Shown here piece by piece: positions 16,266-24,216 of a stretch of DNA of 54,583 bases. Position 1 is the stretch's first letter. Each line of letters starts with the position of its first letter. Both the position numbers and the translations under genes were made by a program. Below the pieces are notes generated by a model, which saw only the letters and a list, made by a program, of their open reading frames with translations, did not search any database and had not been told where the DNA came from. The DNA lies in the NCBI GenBank assembly GCA_026392465.1, contig JAPLCA010000039.1:1-54583 (forward strand), given 5' to 3'. The stretch comes from Propionibacteriales bacterium (GTDB lineage: Bacteria; Actinomycetota; Actinomycetes; Propionibacteriales; Nocardioidaceae).

Positions 16266-16784
16266 ATGAAGAACCAGGACAACGCTGACTTGAACGGTCT
16301 GCGGCTGGTGGCGCATCCACTGCGCCTCCGGCTGCTGTCGCTCCTGATCGGACGCACGATGAGCGCCGCAGAGGCGGCACGCGAACTCGGAGAGACGCAG
16401 GCCAACGTCAGCTATCACATACGGCGCCTCGCCGATGGTGGCCTGCTTGATCTCGTGGATGAAGTGCCGATTCGGGGCGGCATCGCCAAGCGATACACGC
16501 ATAGTTCCGACAGCGGGGAGGTGTTCACCGACGCAGATCGCGAGAACTTCATCGGCCTGATGCAGGCACTTGCCCATCAACTCACCACACGAGCGACCCT
16601 CTACCGCGAGAACACGGTCTTCGCCTTCACGGACGCGCACGTGACGATTCCCGCCGAGGAGTGGCCGAAGGTTCAAGAACTCGCTCGTGAGCTCGGACGA
16701 GTGATCCACGAGCTGGCGGAACGACCCGCAGGCGACAAGCCCATGAGGGCGTCGTTGACGGTCGCTGCCTTCGAGACGGCGTAG
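16266..16784 (+). CDS. ArsR-like winged-helix transcriptional regulator
   Basis: The 172-residue protein has an N-terminal winged helix-turn-helix (about residues 8-80): VAHPLRLRLLSLL, then the recognition helix ETQANVSYHIRRL and the wing. A C-terminal helical domain of about 90 residues follows and carries no cysteine metal site. This resembles HTH_20/ArsR-like regulators of exporters. GGAGGAG lies 9 nt before ATG 16266. It follows the MFS gene by 101 bp on the same strand and probably controls it through the palindrome at 14849-14874. Its 3' end overlaps the convergent PPTase gene by 112 bp. Confidence 0.88.
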   Translation: MKNQDNADLNGLRLVAHPLRLRLLSLLIGRTMSAAEAARELGETQANVSYHIRRLADGGLLDLVDEVPIRGGIAKRYTHSSDSGEVFTDADRENFIGLMQALAHQLTTRATLYRENTVFAFTDAHVTIPAEEWPKVQELARELGRVIHELAERPAGDKPMRASLTVAAFETA

Positions 16785-17515
16785 AGACTGTCGATCTCCC
16801 GGAGTTCGATCCCTGACCCCGCGCAGGGCTGAGCGGCGTAAGGATGGATCCTTGTGGCACCTGATGGAAGCGCGATCATCGCGGTGCGTCCCCCATCCAG
16901 ATCCTCAGACACCGCGGACCACACGCGCACGCCGCGATGCGCGCGGTCGAGGGCATCCACGGGCGACAGGGCGGCGGCAAGCTTCCCGAGCGCTTCACCA
17001 GCACACCACGCTTCACGGAACTGGGCGGCGGACACGGTGGCGTCAGCCTCAGGCACGTAGTCGCGCGCGGAGAAGTCAGCCTCCGCGAGCTGTTCGATAT
17101 CGCAACCGACGGGCCACGTAGAAGCCGCGGCGCACACCTCGTTCCCGCCATGCGACCAGCTCACGTGCACCAGACGGCCGTCGAGAGTCAGAGGCAGTGG
17201 TCGTCCATGATCGCGACGACCGCAGGAGTCGCACCTCTGCTGCAGCGGGGGGACAGCGGCAGCATCGTCACCTCCGTGCAGACGAGCGACGCAGATCCTC
17301 GTGAGCGCTCGGGCAGCGAGGAGAGACGCCTGGTCTCGTGGGCGTCTCAGCCGCCGTAAACGCAGGGACTCGTGCGCACCGAGAGGAGGACACAGCCGCG
17401 CGAGCGCCGCAATCACCTCGCCACTGGCGACTGCGAAGACGGCGTCGGCACGCGGACGGCGATACGCACACGGGCGCGTCGACGCACCAGACCGGCCGGT
17501 TGGTGTATCAGGCAC
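16673..17515 (-). CDS. 4'-phosphopantetheinyl transferase, Sfp-like
   Basis: The enzyme moves phosphopantetheine from CoA to the carrier Ser of NRPS T domains. Family marks are QRCDSCGRRDHGRPLPL, VHVSWSHGGNEVCAA, VGCDIEQL (Mg-binding Asp/Glu) and REAWCAGEALGKL (the W-x3-EALGK form of the family's KEA motif). GTG 17515 is chosen because GGAGG lies 5 nt ahead; a TTG start at 17551 lacks this. The expected family end, LYAVSKA, is followed by about 30 more residues read antisense to the ArsR-like gene, as if the original stop was lost. It should activate the divergent NRPS. Confidence 0.88.
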   Translation of the reverse strand: MPDTPTGRSGASTRPCAYRRPRADAVFAVASGEVIAALARLCPPLGAHESLRLRRLRRPRDQASLLAARALTRICVARLHGGDDAAAVPPLQQRCDSCGRRDHGRPLPLTLDGRLVHVSWSHGGNEVCAAASTWPVGCDIEQLAEADFSARDYVPEADATVSAAQFREAWCAGEALGKLAAALSPVDALDRAHRGVRVWSAVSEDLDGGRTAMIALPSGATRIHPYAAQPCAGSGIELREIDSLYAVSKAATVNDALMGLSPAGRSASSWITRPSSRASS

Positions 17516-17520
17516 GACGA

Positions 17521-17564
17521 CCTCCAAAGAACAGTTTGACTGTATCTCCAACTGTCTGCATCAT
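17521..17564 (+). promoter_or_regulatory. Promoter and palindrome between PPTase and NRPS operon
   Basis: On plus, TTGACT (17536-17541) and CATCAT (17559-17564) are spaced 17 bp, a plausible SigA promoter for the NRPS operon. The -35 box is embedded in the palindrome ACAGT-TTG-ACTGT (17531-17543), and another ACTGT follows at 17551. A regulator bound there would block the -35 region. CCTCC at 17521-17525 is the Shine-Dalgarno of the divergent PPTase gene. Confidence 0.5.
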
Positions 17565-17642
17565 GGTCGCGACGGCAGCCGACACCCGGTCTCTGCCGGA
17601 GCCGAGCGCGAGATGCAGTATCGCGAGCGTTGGGGGTAGCGC

Positions 17643-20600
17643 GTGTCCGACGAGTCGGTTGGCGATCAGGACCACCCGCTTCAGTTCTTTCGGCGCATAG
17701 CGGCTCGTCGGCCTGATGCGACCGCGGTTCACTATCCCGAAGCTGGTGAAGCGGCGCTGACCTACCGCGAGCTGGACACCGCCTCCGATGTCGCCGGCGC
17801 GAAGCTCAGCGCGCTCGATGTCGGGCGGGGCGACCGTGTCGCTCTGGTACTGGAACCTTCGGTGGACCTGGTCGTCCTGGTTCTCGCGGTGGCCAAGCTG
17901 GGCGCCACATATCTCGTCATCGATCCACAGTGGCCCAGTGCCCGGCGCAGTCAGATCCTCCAGGACGCAGGACCACGCGCGACGATCGTCGCTGACTCTG
18001 TGGCCGTCACCTCACGTGAACAGCATCGAGCGCGGGATCTGCTCGGCCTGCCGACCGACGTCGAGGCCCCTGACCGGTCTGCGACGTTGTCCGGCGAGGA
18101 CCCGCTCTACGTCTGCTACACGTCAGGCTCGACCGGCACCCCGAAGGGCGTGGTCATCAAGGCCGCATCAGTCGTCAACCTCGTCACCAACACGCCTGCG
18201 ATCAAGATCCACGACGGCGACCGTGTCGCCCAGCTCTCGTCGCCTGCATTCGACGCCTTCACGTACGAGCTGTGGGGCACACTGACCACTGGCGCGCAGC
18301 TCGTGGGGTTCCCGAAGAGAATCTCCACCGACCCAGCTCAGCTACGCGCAGCCGTCTCCGCACACGGTCTCACGGTCATGTTCCAGACCACGTCGCTCTT
18401 CAACATGATGACCGACACCGCTCCGGAGGTTCTTGCGCGTTTTCGTCTGATCCTCTTCGGCGGCGAGAGGGCGAACCTCGACTCCGTACGGAGTGCTTTC
18501 CGGTATGCCCCCACAGCCCTGGTGCACTGCTACGGGCCCACAGAGCTGACAACCTTCGCGTTGATCCACCCTGTCGTCGAGGATGACGTCACCTCCGCAA
18601 CCTCCGACCTCCCGATCGGGCGCCCCATCGAAGGTTGCATCGTGGCTCTGGGCGAACCGGCGAGCAAGGGTGATTCCGTCCACGAGCTCCTGCTCGGCGG
18701 ACGTGGGCTGGCGGCTGGCTACCTGAATCGCCCGGATCTCACAGCACAGCGGTTCATTCCCGGCCCGCCAGCCCTGTACCGCACCGGCGACCTGGTTCGA
18801 CGAGACAGCCGCGGCGATTTCGTGTTCGTGGGGCGCACCGACCATCAGGTGAAGCTACGCGGTCATCGCATCGAGCTCGAGGAGATCGAGACAGTCCTGC
18901 TGGAGCATCCGCGCGTCAAGCAGGCCGCAGTCGTTCCGTGCCGACAGGACGGCGTCGTCAACCACCTCGTCGCGCACCTCGCCTACGTCTCCGATCGGGT
19001 GGAGACAGACATCCTCGCCAGCTGGGAGGATTTCTACGACGCCCTGTACGACGGTGTCAGGCTGGAAGAGTCCGACACGGCGTTCGCGGGCTGGAACTCC
19101 CGCAAGGATCACCAGCCCATCCCGCTCGACGAGATGCGGGAATGGCAGCAAGCGACGGTCAGTCGGATCCGGCGCCTGCATCCGCAGCGGGTGCTCGAGA
19201 TCGGTGTCGGCACCGGGCTGCTCCTGACGAAGATCGTCCACGAGTGCAGCGAGTACTGGGGAACAGACATCTCCGGGGAGGTCATCGACCGGCTACGCAG
19301 CTTGACTGCCTCGCACACCGTGCGCCCGATCCTGCGTCGACAGAGCGCCGATGACTTCACCGGACTACCCACCGCGCACTTCGACGTGGTCATCCTCAAC
19401 TCGGTGGTCCAGTACTTCCCGTCCATCGTCTACATGACTGACGTCCTGAGAGGCATCGCGCACCTGCTGGCGCCCGGCGGAACCGTGTTCCTCGGCGACC
19501 TGCGCAATCTGGGACTCGCCGATCACTACGCCCGACGAGTTGGCGTAGCACTTGATGATGAGGATGAGTTACTCATCCATCCCGACTACTTTCGCGAACT
19601 ACCTGAGCAGGTACCAGAGTTTGATCGTGTCGACGTCACCCTGAAGCGGAGCACGAGTCACAACGAGCTGTCCGTCTACCGTTACGATGTCACACTTCGC
19701 GCCGCGCAGGGTTCCGTCGCGGAACGTGCAGATCCCGAGAACGTCCGCGTATGGGACGAGCATTCTCAGCAGGAGATCGAGACAGAGCTGCGAGAGCATC
19801 CCAGCGAGTCGTTTCGATGGCTGTCCATACCGAGCGCGCGCTTGCGTCAGAAAGGTCTGGCACTCGATCCAGAGGATCTCTCCGCACTCGGTGACCGACT
19901 CGGCCGGGACACACAGGTGGACTACGCGGAAGACCTCACCCATGTCGACGTCGTGTACAGCCCCGTAGGGGCCGCAAACCTCGTGGGGCTCAGTCGGCGA
20001 CTCCCGGCAAGCATCGGATGGCCGCACGCCTTCGCCAACGTTCCGTCAGCCGGACGTCGACGCTCGCTCGACGTACGCGACCTCAGACAGTACTTACGCG
20101 AGCGGCTACCGGAGTACATGCTGCCGTCCGAGATCATCATGACTGACGAGCTCCCGCTCAACACCGCCGGCAAGGTCGATCGAGCAGCATTACGCAGCGA
20201 CACGCAACCTGTGCCGAGGACACCACGCGAAGGCCCACGGACGATCGAGGAGCTCTGGCTGGTCGAGGTCATCGCTGAGGCCCTCGCCGTGCACCCCGAC
20301 GGAGTGAGCACGGTCGATGACTTCTTCGAGATGGGCGGCCATTCCCTGCTGGCTGCCAAGCTCGCGAACCGTATCCGGCGCCTGTTCGACATCGAGCTCG
20401 GTGCTCCCGACCTCTATCGCGCACCCAGCGCCCGCGCACTCACAACGCTGCTCCATCTCGACGAAGGGGACGAGGCTGGGCAGACTCCGGCGCAGCCGGC
20501 GAAGGGTGCTCCTGTCACGCAGGACATGCGAGCGCTTGCCGTCCCGGAGCGTCGCGACCTGGAGGTGCTGGCGCGCGACACGAACGCAACAGTCTCGGTT

Positions 20601-20969
20601 GCGCTCTTCGCGCACTGCCTCCTCTCGATGAGGGCCGAGTTCGACTCGCCCTGGATCCGCTTGTGGGTCCGTCGTTCGGCAACGTTCAGCAGCAGATCGT
20701 TCGCCATCGCAGAAGCGGACCTGGATTCTCCTGTCACGAGCTTGACCGAGGACCTCGCCCGGCAGCTCCAGGAACCGGCCGAAGCCGCCGACCTGGTGCA
20801 CGAACCGGATGTCGTCGTCACCCTTCTCAACTCACATCGGCACGGAGCAGACGAACTCGCGCCCCGTGCTCGCCATCTCGCGATCGACGCCTTGTCCACG
20901 ACCGCCATGACCGACGCGGCCTCCCACACACGCACCGAGGACGCCCTGCAGAAGAAGGCACACAGATGA
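17643..20969 (+). CDS. Nonribosomal peptide synthetase module A-(N-methyltransferase)-T
   Basis: The 1108-residue protein activates an amino acid as AMP ester, loads it on its carrier domain and N-methylates it. The A domain shows YTSGSTGTPKGV (159-170), FDAFTYELWG (203-212), CYGPTE (296-301), TGD (381) and VKLRGHRIELEEIE (403-416). A SAM methyltransferase (about 455-800, motif VLEIGVGTGL at 517) is inserted before A10 LPLNTAGKVDR (K844), as in N-methylating modules. The T domain carries GGHS with Ser901. Pocket residues read by alignment to GrsA give D-A-Y-F-L-G-C-T-F, close to codes for branched aliphatic residues (inference). There is no condensation or thioesterase domain. The 150-residue tail is unassigned. 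GTG 17643 follows GGGGGT. Confidence 0.92.
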   Translation: MSDESVGDQDHPLQFFRRIAARRPDATAVHYPEAGEAALTYRELDTASDVAGAKLSALDVGRGDRVALVLEPSVDLVVLVLAVAKLGATYLVIDPQWPSARRSQILQDAGPRATIVADSVAVTSREQHRARDLLGLPTDVEAPDRSATLSGEDPLYVCYTSGSTGTPKGVVIKAASVVNLVTNTPAIKIHDGDRVAQLSSPAFDAFTYELWGTLTTGAQLVGFPKRISTDPAQLRAAVSAHGLTVMFQTTSLFNMMTDTAPEVLARFRLILFGGERANLDSVRSAFRYAPTALVHCYGPTELTTFALIHPVVEDDVTSATSDLPIGRPIEGCIVALGEPASKGDSVHELLLGGRGLAAGYLNRPDLTAQRFIPGPPALYRTGDLVRRDSRGDFVFVGRTDHQVKLRGHRIELEEIETVLLEHPRVKQAAVVPCRQDGVVNHLVAHLAYVSDRVETDILASWEDFYDALYDGVRLEESDTAFAGWNSRKDHQPIPLDEMREWQQATVSRIRRLHPQRVLEIGVGTGLLLTKIVHECSEYWGTDISGEVIDRLRSLTASHTVRPILRRQSADDFTGLPTAHFDVVILNSVVQYFPSIVYMTDVLRGIAHLLAPGGTVFLGDLRNLGLADHYARRVGVALDDEDELLIHPDYFRELPEQVPEFDRVDVTLKRSTSHNELSVYRYDVTLRAAQGSVAERADPENVRVWDEHSQQEIETELREHPSESFRWLSIPSARLRQKGLALDPEDLSALGDRLGRDTQVDYAEDLTHVDVVYSPVGAANLVGLSRRLPASIGWPHAFANVPSAGRRRSLDVRDLRQYLRERLPEYMLPSEIIMTDELPLNTAGKVDRAALRSDTQPVPRTPREGPRTIEELWLVEVIAEALAVHPDGVSTVDDFFEMGGHSLLAAKLANRIRRLFDIELGAPDLYRAPSARALTTLLHLDEGDEAGQTPAQPAKGAPVTQDMRALAVPERRDLEVLARDTNATVSVALFAHCLLSMRAEFDSPWIRLWVRRSATFSSRSFAIAEADLDSPVTSLTEDLARQLQEPAEAADLVHEPDVVVTLLNSHRHGADELAPRARHLAIDALSTTAMTDAASHTRTEDALQKKAHR

Positions 20970-21976
20970 CACTCTCTGTCGACGAGGCCAAGCCGGCCAC
21001 CGCAGATCCCACCGTCCTCGACGTCGCACTCGACGAGGACGAAGCACACACCGTCGAGCAGCTCGCCCGCGAGCTCATGGACACGTTCACCTCGCCCCAC
21101 GATCTCGCTCTGTTCACCGAGCTGGATGCGGTCGCCGGCGCCATGCCGCTGACCGCGCGACGGCTAGCCGCTCGCGCACGCCTGGGAGAGCAGGTCGGGG
21201 CCGTGGTCTTCCGAGGCATTCCGGTCCACGACGGCCAGATCGGCCCTACCCCGGAGAACTGGCAGAGCGCAGACACACCAGCAAGCCGTCTCTACGCCTT
21301 CGAGGCGCTTCTGTTCGGCGCTCTGCTCGGCGATCCGATCGGTTGGCAGGCACAGCAACGCGGACGGATCGTCACCGACATCGTGCCAACACAAGGTATG
21401 GAGGAAAGCCTCGTCAGCTCCTCGAGCACGAAGGAGCTCGGATGGCACACCGAGGACGCATTCTCGCCACATCGGGCTGACTGGGTGGGTCTGTTCTGCC
21501 TACGGAACCCCGGGAGCGTTGCCACGACCGTGGCTGGCGTGGAGCTTGATGCCGTGCCTGCTGCGATCCGCGAGGTCCTCAGCCAGCCGAGGTTCTACAT
21601 CCGGCCAGACAGCGCTCATGAGGTCACGGACACCAGCGAGCTGGCCCCCAGGGCGTTGTTGACGTCGGACGACGAGGGCGCCGTGCTCCGCGCGGATCGT
21701 GACTTCGTCGAGCCGATCGAGGGCGATGATCAAGCAGTCCACGCATTCCAGTGGCTCGTCGACCACCTGAACAGCCGTCTCTACGACCTCGTCCTGAGGC
21801 CCGGGGAGATGGGCTTCATCAACAACCGGGTTGTCGTCCACGGGCGGCGAGCGTTCGTCCCACGCTTCGAGTCAGCGCGAGAGCGATGGCTGAAGCGCGT
21901 GAACATCGTGCGTGATGTGCGCGTCACACGATCCGGTCGCGCGAGCACGGCGGAGCGCGCGATCCTCGCGAGCTGA
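20966..21976 (+). CDS. Fe(II)/2-oxoglutarate-dependent amino acid hydroxylase, VioC/AsnO-like
   Basis: The 336-residue protein fits the clavaminate-synthase-like (TauD superfamily) beta-hydroxylases that modify free or carrier-bound amino acids such as Arg or Asn. The iron triad is His161, Glu163 (in GWHTEDAFSPHRADWVG) and His292 (in NNRVVVHGRRAF). Arg305 or Arg307 is the likely 2-oxoglutarate ligand. The segment CLRNPGSVATTVAGV is also characteristic. Its ATG overlaps the NRPS stop by 4 nt, so the two are coupled. It probably hydroxylates the amino acid handled by the NRPS. The true substrate and carbon position are unknown. Confidence 0.88.
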   Translation: MTLSVDEAKPATADPTVLDVALDEDEAHTVEQLARELMDTFTSPHDLALFTELDAVAGAMPLTARRLAARARLGEQVGAVVFRGIPVHDGQIGPTPENWQSADTPASRLYAFEALLFGALLGDPIGWQAQQRGRIVTDIVPTQGMEESLVSSSSTKELGWHTEDAFSPHRADWVGLFCLRNPGSVATTVAGVELDAVPAAIREVLSQPRFYIRPDSAHEVTDTSELAPRALLTSDDEGAVLRADRDFVEPIEGDDQAVHAFQWLVDHLNSRLYDLVLRPGEMGFINNRVVVHGRRAFVPRFESARERWLKRVNIVRDVRVTRSGRASTAERAILAS

Positions 21977-21997
21977 AACAGAAGAGGGATGGAAGAC

Positions 21998-23245
21998 ATG
22001 ACCGCACTGATGCCGAACACCGACTCACACGTCCCGACCCTCTTGCTCGCGGAGAGCAAGCGCGCCCGATTCTCCCGCAGCGTCCTGGATCGCGGCGACA
22101 TCGACACGATCCTGCTTCGGCTCGGAGATCCCGCCGATCGCACGGGAACCGGACCGCAGGAAGACCTGAGCGACGACGTGCCCGTGTTCGAGCTTGACGA
22201 GTCCGCACCTCTGGAACAAGAGATTGCACGTTACCAGCAGTGGCTCCAGGGCATCGGGCGGACTCCCACCTTCTTCTGCAACCCCAACGAAGCAGTACAG
22301 CATCAAGCCCAAGCGTTCGCACGCGCCGCCGGCCTTCCGCACCTCACCCCGACGCAGGTCTCGCGCGTCCGGGAGAAGCCAGCGATGAAGGAGCTGTACG
22401 CGGAAGCGGGGATCCCCGCGCCGCGTCATCGCCCCGTCGCCTCAGAGGAGGACATCGTCGACTTCGCCGACCAGCACGGTTGGCCGTTGATCCTCAAACC
22501 GATCGACTCCGACACCTGCGTCGGAACCTACAAGCTTGCAGGCCCGGCAGACCCGGCGCTCCACCATGTACGAGACGACACGTACGAGTGGATCGCCGAA
22601 GAGTACATCTCTGGAACCGAGTATCAGCTGTGCGCGCTCGTCTCTCAGGGGCGCGTCCTCGGGAGCTACATCTCCCTGAACCCGGCACCGATCCTCGACT
22701 ACCTCATCGGATCGATCAATGCGAACATCACTCTCGCTCCCAGCGAGCCAGAGCCGATCGACTCTCGCGCTCTCTCCCAGCAGCTCGTCGACGCCCTCGG
22801 CTACGAGCATGGTTACCTGCACGGCGAGTTCTTCATCGCTCACGACGGTCGATTCGTCATGGGCGAGCTTGCCGCCCGGCTGAGCGGCTGCGAGGTACCG
22901 CTGAACCACGGTCTGTCGTATGGATTCGACATCATGACCGCGATCGCTGATCTCTATGTCGGTCGCACACCGAGCCTGACTCACACACGAGACCGTTCAG
23001 TGGGCGATCTGCTCTTGCCCACCGCTCCCGGAGTCGTGACGACAGTCTCGAGCGAAGACGAGATCCTCAGCATGCCTGGCGTGATCTCCTGCCAGATCAA
23101 CGTGCAGGTCGGCGAGGAGCTCCGGCCCAACCGGGCGTCCTCCGCATGCAGCGGGGTGGTTCAAGTGGAAGGAAAGGACTCCCTGGAGGTCCACGAACGT
23201 ATGCTCGCGGTCCTCGATGCGTACCGGTTCGCGACCGTCCCATGA
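21998..23245 (+). CDS. ATP-grasp carboxylate-amine ligase
   Basis: The 415-residue protein has the ATP-grasp layout: preceding domain (about 1-110), lid region REKPAMKELYAEAGIPAP, strand WPLILKPIDSDTCVGTYK with the ATP-binding Lys, hinge EWIAEEYISGTEYQL, and the Mg site GRFVMGELAARLSGCEVP. The family forms amide bonds through acyl-phosphate intermediates, as in L-amino acid ligases. With no condensation domain in the NRPS, this is the best candidate for peptide-bond formation. ATG 21998 is preferred over ATG 21989 because GAGGG then lies 9 nt upstream. It overlaps the next gene by 4 nt. Confidence 0.88.
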   Translation: MTALMPNTDSHVPTLLLAESKRARFSRSVLDRGDIDTILLRLGDPADRTGTGPQEDLSDDVPVFELDESAPLEQEIARYQQWLQGIGRTPTFFCNPNEAVQHQAQAFARAAGLPHLTPTQVSRVREKPAMKELYAEAGIPAPRHRPVASEEDIVDFADQHGWPLILKPIDSDTCVGTYKLAGPADPALHHVRDDTYEWIAEEYISGTEYQLCALVSQGRVLGSYISLNPAPILDYLIGSINANITLAPSEPEPIDSRALSQQLVDALGYEHGYLHGEFFIAHDGRFVMGELAARLSGCEVPLNHGLSYGFDIMTAIADLYVGRTPSLTHTRDRSVGDLLLPTAPGVVTTVSSEDEILSMPGVISCQINVQVGEELRPNRASSACSGVVQVEGKDSLEVHERMLAVLDAYRFATVP

Positions 23246-24216
23246 TGACGACGGCTTTCGCGGCGTACCCGGAAGAATCTGAGTACGCCAGCGCGGTCGA
23301 CCGGTACCTCAGCCATGCTGGGACGGTCCCGGTGCTCACCGCTGACCGCCCAGATCTGACAGCGTCCGTCACCTCCGCGAACGCTCTCTACATGCCCTCG
23401 ACAGAGCCAGCCAGGGAGGAACGGAGGTACCTCCGTGTCGAAGGGGACGTCTCAGAACCCTTGCTGCGCCTGGCATCGGCCCTGCCTCCTGGCGAGTGTG
23501 CCATCGATGAGCCACCTGAAGTCCTGGTCGGCACCTACGCTGAGCTCAGCTACGGAGCCGGTGACACGCCACCGCCGAGAATCCTGACCGGGCGCGACCA
23601 ACAGTCGCTGTCGTGGATGGTTGCGAAGCAGCTGTCCCAGCCAAGACCGGGGCTACCGGACCTGATCGTCTCAGACCTCGACGATGGTGCTCCCATCGAC
23701 GGATACACCTGGATCGGGCCGGACGAGATGCAGGCAGATCTCGACGAGAACTTCTCACATCGCGTGGCCGGGGGACCCTGGCGCCGTGCGTTGTTCCATG
23801 GAAATGGGGCGACGGACAGCTCGAACCTCGGTCTCCACACGCTGTGCGGGCGCTTTGCCCCGACGGGAAGACGGCCGACCGGATACGGGCCCTCGTGCCA
23901 CTTCGGCCAAGGGTGCTACAAGCCTGAGCGCGGAATCATCCCCGTCGGACAGATCAGGGCAACGGAACTCGCACTACTGAACTGCTTCAGCGGAGCCGCG
24001 GCTCCTGCTGCCCTCTACAGCGCCGACTACAACCTCCTGCTCGCGGCTATCGATGGGCCGGCCCAACGCATCATCTTCACGATGACTGCGTGTGACGCGG
24101 GCAGACCGGAAATCATCGCGTGGGCAGAGCAACAGGACGGCGCCGTCACTCGGATGGAGAGAAGCCTTGCCGACATCAACCCCTTCCCAGCCCTGGCACA
24201 GGTTGGCATCGGCTGA
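23242..24216 (+). CDS. Protein with caspase-like (clan CD) His-Gly and Cys motifs
   Basis: The 324-residue protein is not one I recognise as a whole. Two motifs resemble the catalytic dyad of caspase-fold peptidases. The first is the hydrophobic strand RRALF running into His186-Gly187; the second is ELALLN followed by Cys248-Phe-Ser-Gly, close to the metacaspase C-H-S-G. Their 62-residue spacing suits clan CD. The first about 140 residues are unassigned, and other cysteines are at 202, 219, 225 and 284. The start overlaps the ATP-grasp stop (ATGA). It may cleave or transpeptidate a product. Confidence in a gene is high, in the fold moderate. Confidence 0.6.
   Translation: MMTTAFAAYPEESEYASAVDRYLSHAGTVPVLTADRPDLTASVTSANALYMPSTEPAREERRYLRVEGDVSEPLLRLASALPPGECAIDEPPEVLVGTYAELSYGAGDTPPPRILTGRDQQSLSWMVAKQLSQPRPGLPDLIVSDLDDGAPIDGYTWIGPDEMQADLDENFSHRVAGGPWRRALFHGNGATDSSNLGLHTLCGRFAPTGRRPTGYGPSCHFGQGCYKPERGIIPVGQIRATELALLNCFSGAAAPAALYSADYNLLLAAIDGPAQRIIFTMTACDAGRPEIIAWAEQQDGAVTRMERSLADINPFPALAQVGIG

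Noticed and set aside
24092..24202. GTG 24092 as start of the Cys-rich protein
   Set aside because: Would overlap the preceding gene by 125 nt with no ribosome site, and the added residues look like out-of-frame coding sequence.
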